A stretch of 40,596 nt of DNA from Firmicutes bacterium UBA5454 (GTDB lineage: Bacteria > Bacillota > Clostridia > Caldicoprobacterales > DTU083), in NCBI GenBank assembly GCA_002426555.1, contig DIQU01000107.1, positions 7,031-47,626 of the forward strand, given 5' to 3'. Positions 31,034 to 39,100 of the stretch are shown here, piece after piece (the stretch's first letter is position 1; each line of letters opens with the position of its first letter). Position numbers and translations under genes: made by a program. The notes under the pieces were generated by a model, which saw only the letters and a program-made list of their open reading frames with translations, was not told where the DNA came from and did not search any database.

Positions 31034-31156
31034 AATAGATCTTTTGGAAATGCGGCAGATATGCAGCAGCCCATCATTCCGCGCATTTAATACTGTTGAT
31101 ACTATTGCGGTGAGCATGATTTTAGACATTATTTTGAGAAGTGATTTTAAGGCAAT

Positions 31157-31182
31157 AAAAAGGGCGGTTTAACCGCCCTTTT
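31157..31182. terminator. Bidirectional terminator between the ROK kinase and ferritin-like genes
   Basis: AAGGGCGGTT-T-AACCGCCCTT is an almost perfect palindrome flanked by AAAA on the left and TTTT on the right, giving a U-tract for both strands. The convergent genes end 124 nt (plus) and 20 nt (minus) away. Confidence 0.88.
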
Positions 31183-31201
31183 GCTGTTCCCCGCCGGGTA
31201 A

Positions 31202-31816
31202 TTATTTAGGCGGCCTGCATTCTTTGCCGCAATCATACTTGCAGCAGAGGTAATTGAGTTTTTGGGCATGCTTTTGTTCATCTGTTATGATTTCCACCAT
31301 CATGTTTATATGCCTTCTATCTTGCATCGCATAAAGAATCTTTCGATATCTGCTTGCTGCTTCCAGTTCTTCCAATATCGCAGCTTGTATTCCTTCACAA
31401 CATGTCTTGGGCGGTGTCACCTTCTCCTCAGGAGCTGCCGGCAGCACATGTCCGGTTAGTTCACAATAGATTGTTCTGAACAATTGTGCATGTTTTTGCT
31501 CATCTGCAATGATGCTTTCAAAAATATTCCTGTCTTCTTTCCCGCACAACTTCATTAGCATTTCATAGTATTTAACATCATGAGCTTCCCCCATTACCGC
31601 TTTTTCTATCATCTTAAGAGCATCATCGAGATTGGCCGGATAGGTATAATAATCCTCATGGGGTTGAGGACAAACCACCGGCGGGGGTTCCGGTTTAGGC
31701 GGCATGGGCGGATAGGGCATTTCCCCTGCTGTATTGTAATAGTCATATCCATTCCAGTAATTCATACCGTGCATAACAGGTGTATTTGGCATATACGAGT
31801 AATCATAATATGTCAT
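31202..31816 (-). CDS. Ferritin-like/rubrerythrin-like protein with Tyr/Pro-rich N-terminus
   Basis: A 204-residue protein. The first 60 residues are Tyr-, Asn- and Pro-rich (YYDYSYMPNTPVMHGMNYW, PYPPMPPKPEPPP), resembling spore-coat-type low-complexity sequence. Residues 65-195 form a four-helix ferritin-like domain with two half-repeats: MIEKAVMGEAHDVKYYEML and SIIADEQKHAQLF, then AILEELEAASRYRKILY and EIITDEQKHAQKL. The paired E...DEQKHA motifs are di-iron-type ligands. The Cys-rich tail CCKYDCGKECRPPK may bind metal. Role in iron handling, peroxide protection or the spore coat is inference. It has its own start region and shared terminator, so is monocistronic. Confidence 0.78.
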   Translation of the reverse strand: MTYYDYSYMPNTPVMHGMNYWNGYDYYNTAGEMPYPPMPPKPEPPPVVCPQPHEDYYTYPANLDDALKMIEKAVMGEAHDVKYYEMLMKLCGKEDRNIFESIIADEQKHAQLFRTIYCELTGHVLPAAPEEKVTPPKTCCEGIQAAILEELEAASRYRKILYAMQDRRHINMMVEIITDEQKHAQKLNYLCCKYDCGKECRPPK

Positions 31817-31879
31817 ATGGCTGAGCCTCCTCTATCAAGATATCTTCTCATACATACTATGCATATATGCCACTCCCAG

Positions 31880-32018
31880 TTACACTGCATTAAATATGCA
31901 AATCTTTCATGTCATACGCTAAACAAACAGTAGATAAGATAACTTCGGACATTACACTGCACTAAAGATGCAAATCTTTCATGTCATCCTGAGCATTTGC
32001 GAAGGATCTTTTCTGCTC
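31880..32018. repeat. 36-nt direct repeats merging into a dispersed-repeat half copy
   Basis: 31880-31915 and 31952-31987 both read TTACACTGCA(T/C)TAAA(T/G)ATGC then AAATCTTTCATGTCAT, two mismatches in 36 nt, period 72. The second copy runs directly into CCTGAGCATTTGCGAAGGATC TTTT, the left half of the 27296 element, ending at the hydF stop. The region holds no gene. Confidence 0.7.
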
Positions 32019-33326
32019 TTATTCAGGCACACTGACATCTTCGATTATTCCGGAAAGATAAGCTATGGTAACCCCGTAGTTTGACATGGGGACGCCGGTC
32101 TCCCGGGCTTTCTCTACTCTGGAAAGTACATGCTTTCGGTTGAACATACATGCTCCGCAATGAATAATCAGATCATAACCTGATAAGTCCGAAGGGAAGT
32201 CGCTGCCCCCGACAATATCCACCTGCAGGTTCTGCCCAAAGCGTTTGCGAAGCATGGCAGGTATTTTTACTCTTCCCACATCTTCCTCCAAAGGTGCATG
32301 GGTGCAGGCTTCAGCTATCAGAATCCTGGAATCATCCGTCAACCGTTCAATAGCATGAGCACTTTCCATAAAGTATTGTAAATCCCCTTTGTAACCAGCA
32401 AGTAAAACAGAAAAGGAAGTCAGCATGCTTTCTTTTGGTTTCTTATCATAAACGTATCGGAATACTTGTGAGTCAGTTATAATCAACCTGGGAGGGTGAG
32501 CCAGAGCAACCAGTCCCTCATCCAATTTGTCCGTTGTGACGCATTGCACTATACATTTTTTGTCCAGCAGTTCCCGGATTACCTGCACCTGTGGAAGAAT
32601 CAGCCTGCCTTTTGGGGCTTGGATATCCTGAGGCATCACAAGCAGCACCACATCGCCTTCTCCAGCCAGGCTGCCGGTAATGCTGTCACTTTCAAAATCT
32701 TCAGGTAGGGAGCGTATCAACTGTTCTCGCAATAAATCAATGCCTTCATGGGTAATGGTGCTTATGGGAATGACAGAAATATCATAGGCATCTGCGATAT
32801 CCTTTGATATTTGCTTAAGTGTTTCAGCTGTTAGATCTGCTGTCATTCCCTTGTCTGCCTGCTCTGCTGCAGTTCCCTTATTTGTTTGATTTGAAAAAAA
32901 TGATGAATCCTCCTGGTATAAATCTATTTTGTTCAGCACAGCTGTTACAGGTATTTTTTTTGCCTTAAGTGCATTCAACCATCGAATTTCATGGTCTGTT
33001 AAAACTTTATCTGAAGATACCATTGTTGGATCAATAACCATGACAGCTATATCCGTTTTATCTATAACTTTATGTGTTTTTTCATTCCGCAGCTCTCCAA
33101 CTACCCCTGCATCATCAAAGCCGGCTGTATCAATAAATACACAAGGTCCAATGCCGTGGATCTCCATGGATTTGTAAACAGGATCAGTGGTGGTGCCTGC
33201 AACATCGGAAACAATAGCTGTGTTCTGACCGGTCAAGACATTAACCAGTGAGGACTTCCCGCTGTTTCGCAGACCAAATATCCCTATATGAACCCGGTCA
33301 GCCCGGGGAGTTGACTTAAATGTCAT
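32019..33326 (-). CDS. hydF: [FeFe]-hydrogenase maturation GTPase HydF
   Basis: The scaffold GTPase on which the 2Fe subcluster is assembled before transfer to HydA. 435 residues. GIFGLRNSGKSSLVNVL is the P-loop (residues 15-31), GTTTDPV and DTAGFDD the switch regions, and NKID the guanine motif. The C-terminal cluster-binding domain shows ACTHAPLEEDVGRVKIPAML and LIIHCGACMFNRK; the CxH...HCxxC pattern binds the [4Fe-4S] cluster. GAGGAAGGG precedes the ATG. It is the last gene of the hydE-hydG-hydF run, 34 nt after hydG. Confidence 0.96.
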   Translation of the reverse strand: MTFKSTPRADRVHIGIFGLRNSGKSSLVNVLTGQNTAIVSDVAGTTTDPVYKSMEIHGIGPCVFIDTAGFDDAGVVGELRNEKTHKVIDKTDIAVMVIDPTMVSSDKVLTDHEIRWLNALKAKKIPVTAVLNKIDLYQEDSSFFSNQTNKGTAAEQADKGMTADLTAETLKQISKDIADAYDISVIPISTITHEGIDLLREQLIRSLPEDFESDSITGSLAGEGDVVLLVMPQDIQAPKGRLILPQVQVIRELLDKKCIVQCVTTDKLDEGLVALAHPPRLIITDSQVFRYVYDKKPKESMLTSFSVLLAGYKGDLQYFMESAHAIERLTDDSRILIAEACTHAPLEEDVGRVKIPAMLRKRFGQNLQVDIVGGSDFPSDLSGYDLIIHCGACMFNRKHVLSRVEKARETGVPMSNYGVTIAYLSGIIEDVSVPE

Positions 33327-33359
33327 GATATAATCCCTTCCTCTACAATCTTGATTTAT

Positions 33360-34778
33360 CTAAAACCTGAAATCCCGCTCGCCTGTACTGATTTTCTGCA
33401 AGTATTCAGCTGTCAGTTTCCTTACTTTCTCATTTAAGATGCCTGACAATTCTTTTTGCAGCATCTTTTGTCCCTTTGCTTTAGTGTCCTCAGAAGCATA
33501 GTCCTCCAAATATTCTTTGAGGGTGATCAGAGCATTTGGATGACAGCAATTGGAAATCTGACCCGTCTTTACTAAGGACATAAAGCGATCCCCGGTTCTG
33601 CCTTCTCGGTAACAGGCTGTACAAAAGCTTGGAATATGACCCAACTCCAGCAGCCAATTTATAATTTCATCGAGAGTTCGTCTATCTTCCAAGTCAAATT
33701 GATCCGACTTTTCGTCTTCGGGCTCCTCTTCCGCATAACCTCCCACACTGGTTCGAGAGGCGCCGCTGACTTGAGTTATGCCCAGTTCCAATACCCTTTC
33801 GCGGGTTTTCTGAGATTCCCGAGTGGATATGATCATGCCGGTATAGGGAACTGCAATTCGCAACACAGTAACTATCTTTTCAAATATTTCATCGGAGACA
33901 GCATTGGCAAAATTATCCGGATCAATATCATCAGCAGGTCTTATACGGGGAACACTAATGGTGTGAGGACCTACACCCCAGGCTGCTTCCAAATGTTCAG
34001 CATGCATCAGCAGACCGACAAAATCATAACGGTATAAATTCAAACCAAATAGAACCCCAAGCCCTACATCGTCGATCCCGCCTTCCATGGCACGATCCAT
34101 GGCTTCCGTATGCCAGGCATAATTGTGCTTGGGTCCTTTCGGATGCAGTGTTTCATAGTTATCTTTGTGATAGGTTTCCTGAAACAGGATATATGTGCCG
34201 ATGCCGGCATCCTTCAACTTGATGTAGTCCTCCACGGTAGTTGCAGCAATATTAACATTAACACGCCTGATTGAACCGTTTTTATGTTTGATTGAATAGA
34301 TGGTCTTAATGCTTTCCAGTATATATTCCAGCGGATTATTGACATGGTCTTCCCCAGTTTCCAGCGCCAGCCTTTTATGACCCATATCCTGCAGGGCGAT
34401 AACTTCCTTTTTAATGTCCTCCTGAGTCAGCTTTTTCCGGTGTATGTGTTTGTTTTGATAATGATAAGGACAGTATACACATCCATTTACACAATAATTT
34501 GACAAATAAAGAGGAGCAAAGATTACAATCCGGTTCCCGTACAGCTTCTGCTTTATCGCCCTTGCGAGCCTTACCATCTCCTGGTTAAGCTCTTCAATAT
34601 CGCATTCCAGCAACACAGCAGCCTCTCTATGAGAAACTCCCTTCATAGCCTTTGCCTTGCTAATAATGCTGCTGATGAGCTCATAATTGCTTTTATTCTC
34701 CATTGCCCATTGAATGGTCTCCTCTATTTCTTCATGATGGATAAATTCTTCTGCTTTTTTTGATTTTGCATCATACAT
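33360..34778 (-). CDS. hydG: [FeFe]-hydrogenase maturation radical SAM enzyme HydG
   Basis: Tyrosine lyase that makes the CO and CN ligands of the H-cluster. 472 residues. SNYCVNGCVYCPYHYQN carries the radical-SAM CxxxCxxC (Cys96, Cys100, Cys103). ALETGEDHVNNPLEYILESI and GGIDDVGLGVLFGL are conserved barrel motifs. The C-terminal FCTACYREGRTGDRFMSLVK and following ISNCCHPNAL bear the second, auxiliary cluster typical of HydG and absent from ThiH. The ATG overlaps the hydE stop by 8 nt, so translation is coupled. Confidence 0.96.
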   Translation of the reverse strand: MYDAKSKKAEEFIHHEEIEETIQWAMENKSNYELISSIISKAKAMKGVSHREAAVLLECDIEELNQEMVRLARAIKQKLYGNRIVIFAPLYLSNYCVNGCVYCPYHYQNKHIHRKKLTQEDIKKEVIALQDMGHKRLALETGEDHVNNPLEYILESIKTIYSIKHKNGSIRRVNVNIAATTVEDYIKLKDAGIGTYILFQETYHKDNYETLHPKGPKHNYAWHTEAMDRAMEGGIDDVGLGVLFGLNLYRYDFVGLLMHAEHLEAAWGVGPHTISVPRIRPADDIDPDNFANAVSDEIFEKIVTVLRIAVPYTGMIISTRESQKTRERVLELGITQVSGASRTSVGGYAEEEPEDEKSDQFDLEDRRTLDEIINWLLELGHIPSFCTACYREGRTGDRFMSLVKTGQISNCCHPNALITLKEYLEDYASEDTKAKGQKMLQKELSGILNEKVRKLTAEYLQKISTGERDFRF

Positions 34779-35856
34779 CTAGTAAAACCCCTTTCTTTAG
34801 CTGCGGCACATAATCACCGCGATCAATAACAATTTCGTATCCCATAGCAGCCATTTGCTTTCGCAGACTGCTTAAACCCTCCGCAGACTCCTCACCACTG
34901 GAAAGTTTATTATCATATAACAGGTACTTCTCTCTTACTTCAACAGGAGAAAGATTGGGCATTATCACATTGGCACCTGCTAAAATGCCGAGCTCCCGCC
35001 CTTCAGGATGAATGGTTCCCAATGCAGTAGTAGAAGGCAGCAGAACATTGGGTATCATCAAACGCAGCAAGGCCAGCAGGAATAATGTTTTCTCCAGGCT
35101 TCCCTGGGGCTTGCCGGAAAACGGAGTATCATGGTGGGGAATAAAAGGGCCTATACCTATCATGGCAGGAGACAGCTCTTTAATAAAAAGCAGATCCTTT
35201 GCCAGGTTTTCATGGGTCTGACGGGGAGAACCCACCATGAATCCAGTGCCTGTTTGATATCCAATTTCCTGCAGGTCCTGCAGACAGGCTTTACGCTTTT
35301 CCAGTGTCTGCTCTTTTGGATGCAGGCTGCTGTAATGGTTTTCATCCGCTGTTTCATGACGAAGAAGATAACGATCAGCCCCAGCATCAAATAAGCATTG
35401 ATAGGAATTCCGGCTTCTTTCTCCTAATGATAAGGTGACTGCACAATCAGGACAGCTCTGCTTTATTCTAGATATCAGTTCCACCAGGATTTTGTCATCA
35501 AAAAAGATATCTTCTCCCCCTTGCAGAACAAAGGTTCTAAACCCTAGTTGATAACCAGTATTGCAGCAGTTGAGAATATCCGTCCTGTTCAATCGATAGC
35601 GTTCGGCCTTCCTGTTGGACTTTCGAATTCCACAATACAGGCAGTCGTTTTTACAATAATTGGAGATTTCAATCAAACCTCGTATATAAATTCGATTCCC
35701 AAAATTCTCATGGGCTGCCTTTCTTGCCTTTTCGAAGGTATATTGAGCAAGAGAAGCTGTGAGATTGTCAAGCAGGAAAATAAATTCTTCCTTTTCCAGA
35801 CACTGATTTTTCTCCAGTCTGTCTATGATGTCATAAAGATTTGGCATGTTCCACAA
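34771..35856 (-). CDS. hydE: [FeFe]-hydrogenase maturation radical SAM enzyme HydE
   Basis: Radical SAM enzyme that acts on the Fe(CO)2(CN)cysteine synthon made by HydG. 361 residues. EISNYCKNDCLYCGIRKSN has the CxxxCxxC motif (Cys68, Cys72, Cys75). FVLQGGEDIFFDDKILVELI, YLLRHETADENHYSSLHP and GTGFMVGSPRQTHENLAKDL follow as in HydE and the related BioB/PylB fold. The TTG at 35856 follows AGGTGAG by 5 nt; the ATG three codons later (35847) is possible. It lies 35 nt after the TM1266-type gene and overlaps hydG. No structural hydrogenase is in the window. Confidence 0.95.
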   Translation of the reverse strand: MWNMPNLYDIIDRLEKNQCLEKEEFIFLLDNLTASLAQYTFEKARKAAHENFGNRIYIRGLIEISNYCKNDCLYCGIRKSNRKAERYRLNRTDILNCCNTGYQLGFRTFVLQGGEDIFFDDKILVELISRIKQSCPDCAVTLSLGERSRNSYQCLFDAGADRYLLRHETADENHYSSLHPKEQTLEKRKACLQDLQEIGYQTGTGFMVGSPRQTHENLAKDLLFIKELSPAMIGIGPFIPHHDTPFSGKPQGSLEKTLFLLALLRLMIPNVLLPSTTALGTIHPEGRELGILAGANVIMPNLSPVEVREKYLLYDNKLSSGEESAEGLSSLRKQMAAMGYEIVIDRGDYVPQLKKGVLLDV

Positions 35857-35891
35857 CCCATCTCACCTGAAAATCCTGAACCCTTCAAAAC

Positions 35892-36146
35892 TCAGGAACG
35901 AGGTGTTTTTGAATACATTGTAGTTACGCTCACAAAAGGCAGCATGCCGACCTTGCCGGCTAATGCGCTTGTTACCGACTCCGGAGCATCCATCACAATG
36001 CTGATTACCGACATTCCATCTCTTGCATGGGGAATTCCCATTCTGCCGATAATGTAATCGGCGTATTCATGCAATATAGCATTTAGCTTGGGCGTAGACT
36101 CTTTGTTTTCAAGCATGATTCCTACCAGTGCAATTCTTGTTTCCAT
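35892..36146 (-). CDS. TM1266-type iron-only hydrogenase system putative regulator
   Basis: An 84-residue ferredoxin-like-fold protein of the group repeatedly found with hydEFG (TM1266/TIGR03959; relatives of NikR C-terminal and ACT-like domains). TRIALVGIMLENKESTPKLNAILHEYADYIIGRMGIPH, SVISIVMDAPESVTSALAGKVGMLPFVSVTTMYSK match the family from end to end. No DNA-binding domain is visible, so a direct regulatory role is uncertain despite the name. RBS AGGAGGTTG precedes the ATG. It is first in the hyd operon, immediately downstream of a structured leader. Confidence 0.88.
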   Translation of the reverse strand: METRIALVGIMLENKESTPKLNAILHEYADYIIGRMGIPHARDGMSVISIVMDAPESVTSALAGKVGMLPFVSVTTMYSKTPRS

Positions 36147-36162
36147 TTTTTAATCAACCTCC

Positions 36163-36199
36163 TAAAATAAACAAAGCCCTGTGCCAAAAAGGCGCAGGG
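36163..36199 (-). promoter_or_regulatory. Attenuator-like hairpin in the hyd operon leader
   Basis: On the minus strand CCCTGCGCC-TTTTT-GGCACAGGG (one mismatch; 36177-36199) is followed by CTTTGTTTATTTT and then the AGGAGG of the first gene. A terminator-shaped hairpin so close to the start suggests conditional attenuation. Upstream in the leader are a small GGG-TTCG-TCCC hairpin and two GAGACTGA words (36210-36280). No known riboswitch class was recognised. Confidence 0.5.
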
Positions 36200-36404
36200 A
36201 CAGAATATACAATATATCAGTCTCACTTCAGTCTCTCACCTTATTGCTCGGGACGAACCCTTGCCTTCAGCACGAAATTGTTTGACAATTATTTAACTAT
36301 ATAAACAATAACACAATCATGAAACTTTATCAAGTAAAACTTTTGGCTCTGGAATTTTCATTAAGGGTGTCATTCTAAAGATCATCTCAGCAAATAATCA
36401 TGCA

Positions 36405-37811
36405 CTACCAGACTTGCCAGCGATTTACAAACATATAGGCGTATATTATGTAAAAAATGATGCAAGTAATCGTTATAATTCGATCCAGCCAGCGTTTGTC
36501 AGTCAGACTTGCCAATGCTAATGTAGTAGGAAACAAGACTAGAAGATATCGCGGAGCGCTTAGCAGCCAGGTGGCACCGATGGCTATGATGTAATAAGCA
36601 AAAAACCAGGCAGTATAGCTGGGACGTATCTTTTTAACAGCAGCCAGCATAACGATCAGGCTGAAAAATATGCTGAACAGATTTGGCAGCCACAAGCCAA
36701 GTAAACTATGATAGTTCTGCTCCTGAAAAGTTTTAATTGCATAGTCGGTCTGATAGGAGACCGTATTGAAAAAAAGCCCGAGAGATTGACTCCAATGCTC
36801 CTTTTGATAAACAAGGAACTGAAACGGGTTTCCGGAAACCTGATAGTTGACAAGCAAGTAAGCTCCGAATCCAAGCAGTATGAAAACTATATTAAAATAC
36901 TTGAATTTGCTTTTGTCTGTCTTATCTGCAGATATTTTTCTGTCGTCTGCAATCATTTCAAATAATATTGGTGCTAACAGCGTCAAACCTAAAGAACGGG
37001 TAAAAGACGCCCAGCCGGCAAGGAGGCAGGCAATGAGCCAATTCTTTCTTCGAAGAAAGTAAATGCAGGAAACGCTGAGGAGTAAAAACAAGCTCTCACT
37101 CATTGGTGCTGCAAAAAAGAATGCACCTGGCAGTATGCAAAGGTATGTTAAAGCTCGAACTGCATATTCATAGCTGTGGTCCAATCTGACCAATCGATAG
37201 AACATGGTGCCTGCACCAGCAAAACAAAGACCGGAGGCAATCATGCCGGAATATAGATAATTCCCCACAAAGATATTCACAACACGTATTAACAGTGGGT
37301 ATCCCGGCAGAAAAACCAACTGAACAAGACGATCTCTGTGACCTGCTGACAAGTACCAGTCTCTTGCTATAGCAAGGTAATGACCGCTGTCAGTAGCTTC
37401 CCACAGTTTCAAAGCTTCCTTAAAAGGACCTCCCTTGCCGGACAGGATCTGCAGGAAATAGATGAAAATTACAATGAGGATGTCAATCATAAGTAAGGAG
37501 AAAAAGACTTTTGCATAAACAGATTTTTTCTCTGCTTTTTCCGGTGCTTCAACTATTATGTCTTCTTCTCCAACTACTGCTGTCTTCTTCCATGAAGCAA
37601 CCCAAATTGGGATAAAACGCATACCCAAAGCTGCAAATAAAGAAGCGTTTATTAATGCAAGAAAGCGAGCGGCTGGACTGGCACCGGTATTTTCGACAAG
37701 CCAGTTATATACCACAGCAGTCAGGAAAGCAAGGCAAACGGCAGTAACAACATGAATCAACTCTCGATCCATTTTATCCAAGGGGTGGTTTTTCTGTAAA
37801 GTATTGTCCAT
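36405..37811 (-). CDS. PIG-V-type polytopic mannosyltransferase family protein
   Basis: A membrane protein of about 468 residues with roughly ten hydrophobic segments, for example IHVVTAVCLAFLTAVVYNWLV, FFSLLMIDILIVIFIYFLQIL and LIVMLAAVKKI. LWEATDSGHYLAIARDWY, FLPGYPLLIRVV and LPGAFFFAAPMSESLFLLLSVSCIYFL are typical of the PIG-V/bacterial mannosyltransferase-like family (PF04188), which uses lipid-linked sugars on the outer face of the membrane. The ATG at 37811 (MDNTLQ) follows GAGAGGTAG; ATGs at 37826 and 37856 are possible. Monocistronic. The acceptor is unknown, and no glycan cluster is adjacent. Confidence 0.82.
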   Translation of the reverse strand: MDNTLQKNHPLDKMDRELIHVVTAVCLAFLTAVVYNWLVENTGASPAARFLALINASLFAALGMRFIPIWVASWKKTAVVGEEDIIVEAPEKAEKKSVYAKVFFSLLMIDILIVIFIYFLQILSGKGGPFKEALKLWEATDSGHYLAIARDWYLSAGHRDRLVQLVFLPGYPLLIRVVNIFVGNYLYSGMIASGLCFAGAGTMFYRLVRLDHSYEYAVRALTYLCILPGAFFFAAPMSESLFLLLSVSCIYFLRRKNWLIACLLAGWASFTRSLGLTLLAPILFEMIADDRKISADKTDKSKFKYFNIVFILLGFGAYLLVNYQVSGNPFQFLVYQKEHWSQSLGLFFNTVSYQTDYAIKTFQEQNYHSLLGLWLPNLFSIFFSLIVMLAAVKKIRPSYTAWFFAYYIIAIGATWLLSAPRYLLVLFPTTLALASLTDKRWLDRIITITCIIFYIIYAYMFVNRWQVW

Positions 37812-37988
37812 ATATCTACCTCTCATTTTCACTAATCCTATATGTATGTGCTCCACTCTGCTGGTAAATATTGTACCATGATTAGTTATACTTTTCTACA
37901 GTCATCTTTACCCTTAATCTTCACTCTTGTCATCTTCACCCTTTTTGACTCTTGTCATCTTCACCTTTTCATTTGACTCGATCAATTA

Positions 37989-38017
37989 TTGAAAATTTAG
38001 TATTATTGAGATAATAT
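37989..38017 (+). promoter_or_regulatory. Sigma-A-type promoter for the YteA-like gene
   Basis: TTGAAA (37989-37994), exactly 17 nt, TAATAT (38012-38017). Transcription would start near 38024, making an RNA of about 70 nt up to the terminator at 38069-38095. Confidence 0.68.
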
Positions 38018-38068
38018 TAAGCAGATCATTCTTATAAAAAAAGTGCAGAATAATGAAATTCCGTCAAG

Positions 38069-38095
38069 GACATACTTAGGTATGTCTATTTTTTT
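38069..38095 (+). terminator. Intrinsic terminator/attenuator upstream of the YteA-like gene
   Basis: GACATAC-TTAG-GTATGTC, a perfect 7-bp stem, is followed by TATTTTTTT. No plus-strand gene lies upstream, so it terminates a short leader RNA or attenuates the downstream gene, whose start is at 38156. Confidence 0.75.
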
Positions 38096-38155
38096 ATCCA
38101 TTATGGATGACGGTTGATACAGCCTTATTCAAAACTATGCGGGAGGTAATAAACA

Positions 38156-38893
38156 TTGAGAGACGTGGAAATTGAATTTTTCAAAAACATGCTTGAACAT
38201 AAAGCGGAGCGACAGAAAAGTGAATTATCTTTGCATAAAGAGTTGGAATTTGATGATTCCCAGAGGAATAGCACAGGTGAATTATCAGCCTATGACAATC
38301 ATCCAGCAGATTTGGGCAGTGAAACCTACGAGTTAGAAAAACAGTTTGCACTGAATAATCATACAGCTAAGCAGATTAATGAAGTCAAGGCTGCTCTGGA
38401 AAAAATAGAGAACGGACACTATGGCAGCTGCGAGTTTTGTGGCAGCGAGATCAGCTTCGAACGACTTAATGTCATGCCTGAAGCCAGGTTGTGCCTGGCA
38501 TGCGAAGAAGAGCAGAATGCAGAGCCCAAAGTGGAGCCCGCAGGCATCAGGCGAGACCGCCCCATTGAAGAAGACCTTCTTGCAACTCCATTTAACCGTA
38601 CCTTCACAATAGAAGACAGCGTTATCTATGACGGAGAGGATGCTCTGCAGGAAACTCAGTTTTACGGCAGCTCCAGCGGTCCTCAGGATATCAGTGTCAA
38701 TGAGAACATCGATTACAATCACACCTATTATGAAAGCTATGAAGATATTGGCTATGTACAGGACGTGGAGAGCATCAGCAACGATACATACAAACAGCAG
38801 CTGCCGGACTCTCGTGGTAATTCCCATGACGGATATGTGAAGCCGGATCATGAAAAAAGAATCAATTATTTTGGAGAGGAAGAACCGGAATAA
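38156..38893 (+). CDS. DksA/TraR C4-type zinc-finger protein, YteA-like
   Basis: A 245-residue protein. The N-terminal coiled coil (IEFFKNMLEHKAERQKSEL ... ETYELEKQFALNNHTAKQINEVKAALEKIENGHYGSCEFCG) leads into a four-Cys finger (Cys92, Cys95, Cys113, Cys116; CEFCG and CLACEEEQ). This is the YteA arrangement of DksA-like proteins, associated with sporulation or RNA polymerase modulation. The C-terminal 125 residues are acidic, Tyr- and Asn-rich and low in predicted order. The start is TTG with GGGAGG 9 nt upstream, an uncommon start codon for this window. A leader with its own terminator precedes it. Confidence 0.85.
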   Translation: MRDVEIEFFKNMLEHKAERQKSELSLHKELEFDDSQRNSTGELSAYDNHPADLGSETYELEKQFALNNHTAKQINEVKAALEKIENGHYGSCEFCGSEISFERLNVMPEARLCLACEEEQNAEPKVEPAGIRRDRPIEEDLLATPFNRTFTIEDSVIYDGEDALQETQFYGSSSGPQDISVNENIDYNHTYYESYEDIGYVQDVESISNDTYKQQLPDSRGNSHDGYVKPDHEKRINYFGEEEPE

Positions 38894-39100
38894 TCAGGCT
38901 TCATCAGTACCCGCGTCGCTTTCCCCTTCTGCTTACCGGAGAAAGGCAGGATATAGAATTGTGGGTTCTTCTTTTAAAGATAGCATTTTTCGTACTAAAT
39001 AAAAGCATATTCAACCTATCCTTCCAAACGGCGGACTTATAAAATATTAGCAGCTAATGAAAATATTGAGCTTTGCAAATTTTTCAAGGGGGAATGCTAA

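Larger units (their letters stand above)
37857..38155. other. Divergent intergenic region with a short terminated leader
   Basis: Holds a 25-nt-period tandem repeat (37923-37965, two copies of ACTCTTGTCATCTTCACC), a strong plus-strand promoter and a plus-strand terminator only 60 nt before the YteA-like start. No gene fits here. Confidence 0.55.

Noticed and set aside
36405..37811. The membrane protein as part of the hydrogenase operon
   Set aside because: It shares the strand, but a gap of about 260 nt containing the hyd leader separates them, and PIG-V-type motifs point to glycosyl transfer.
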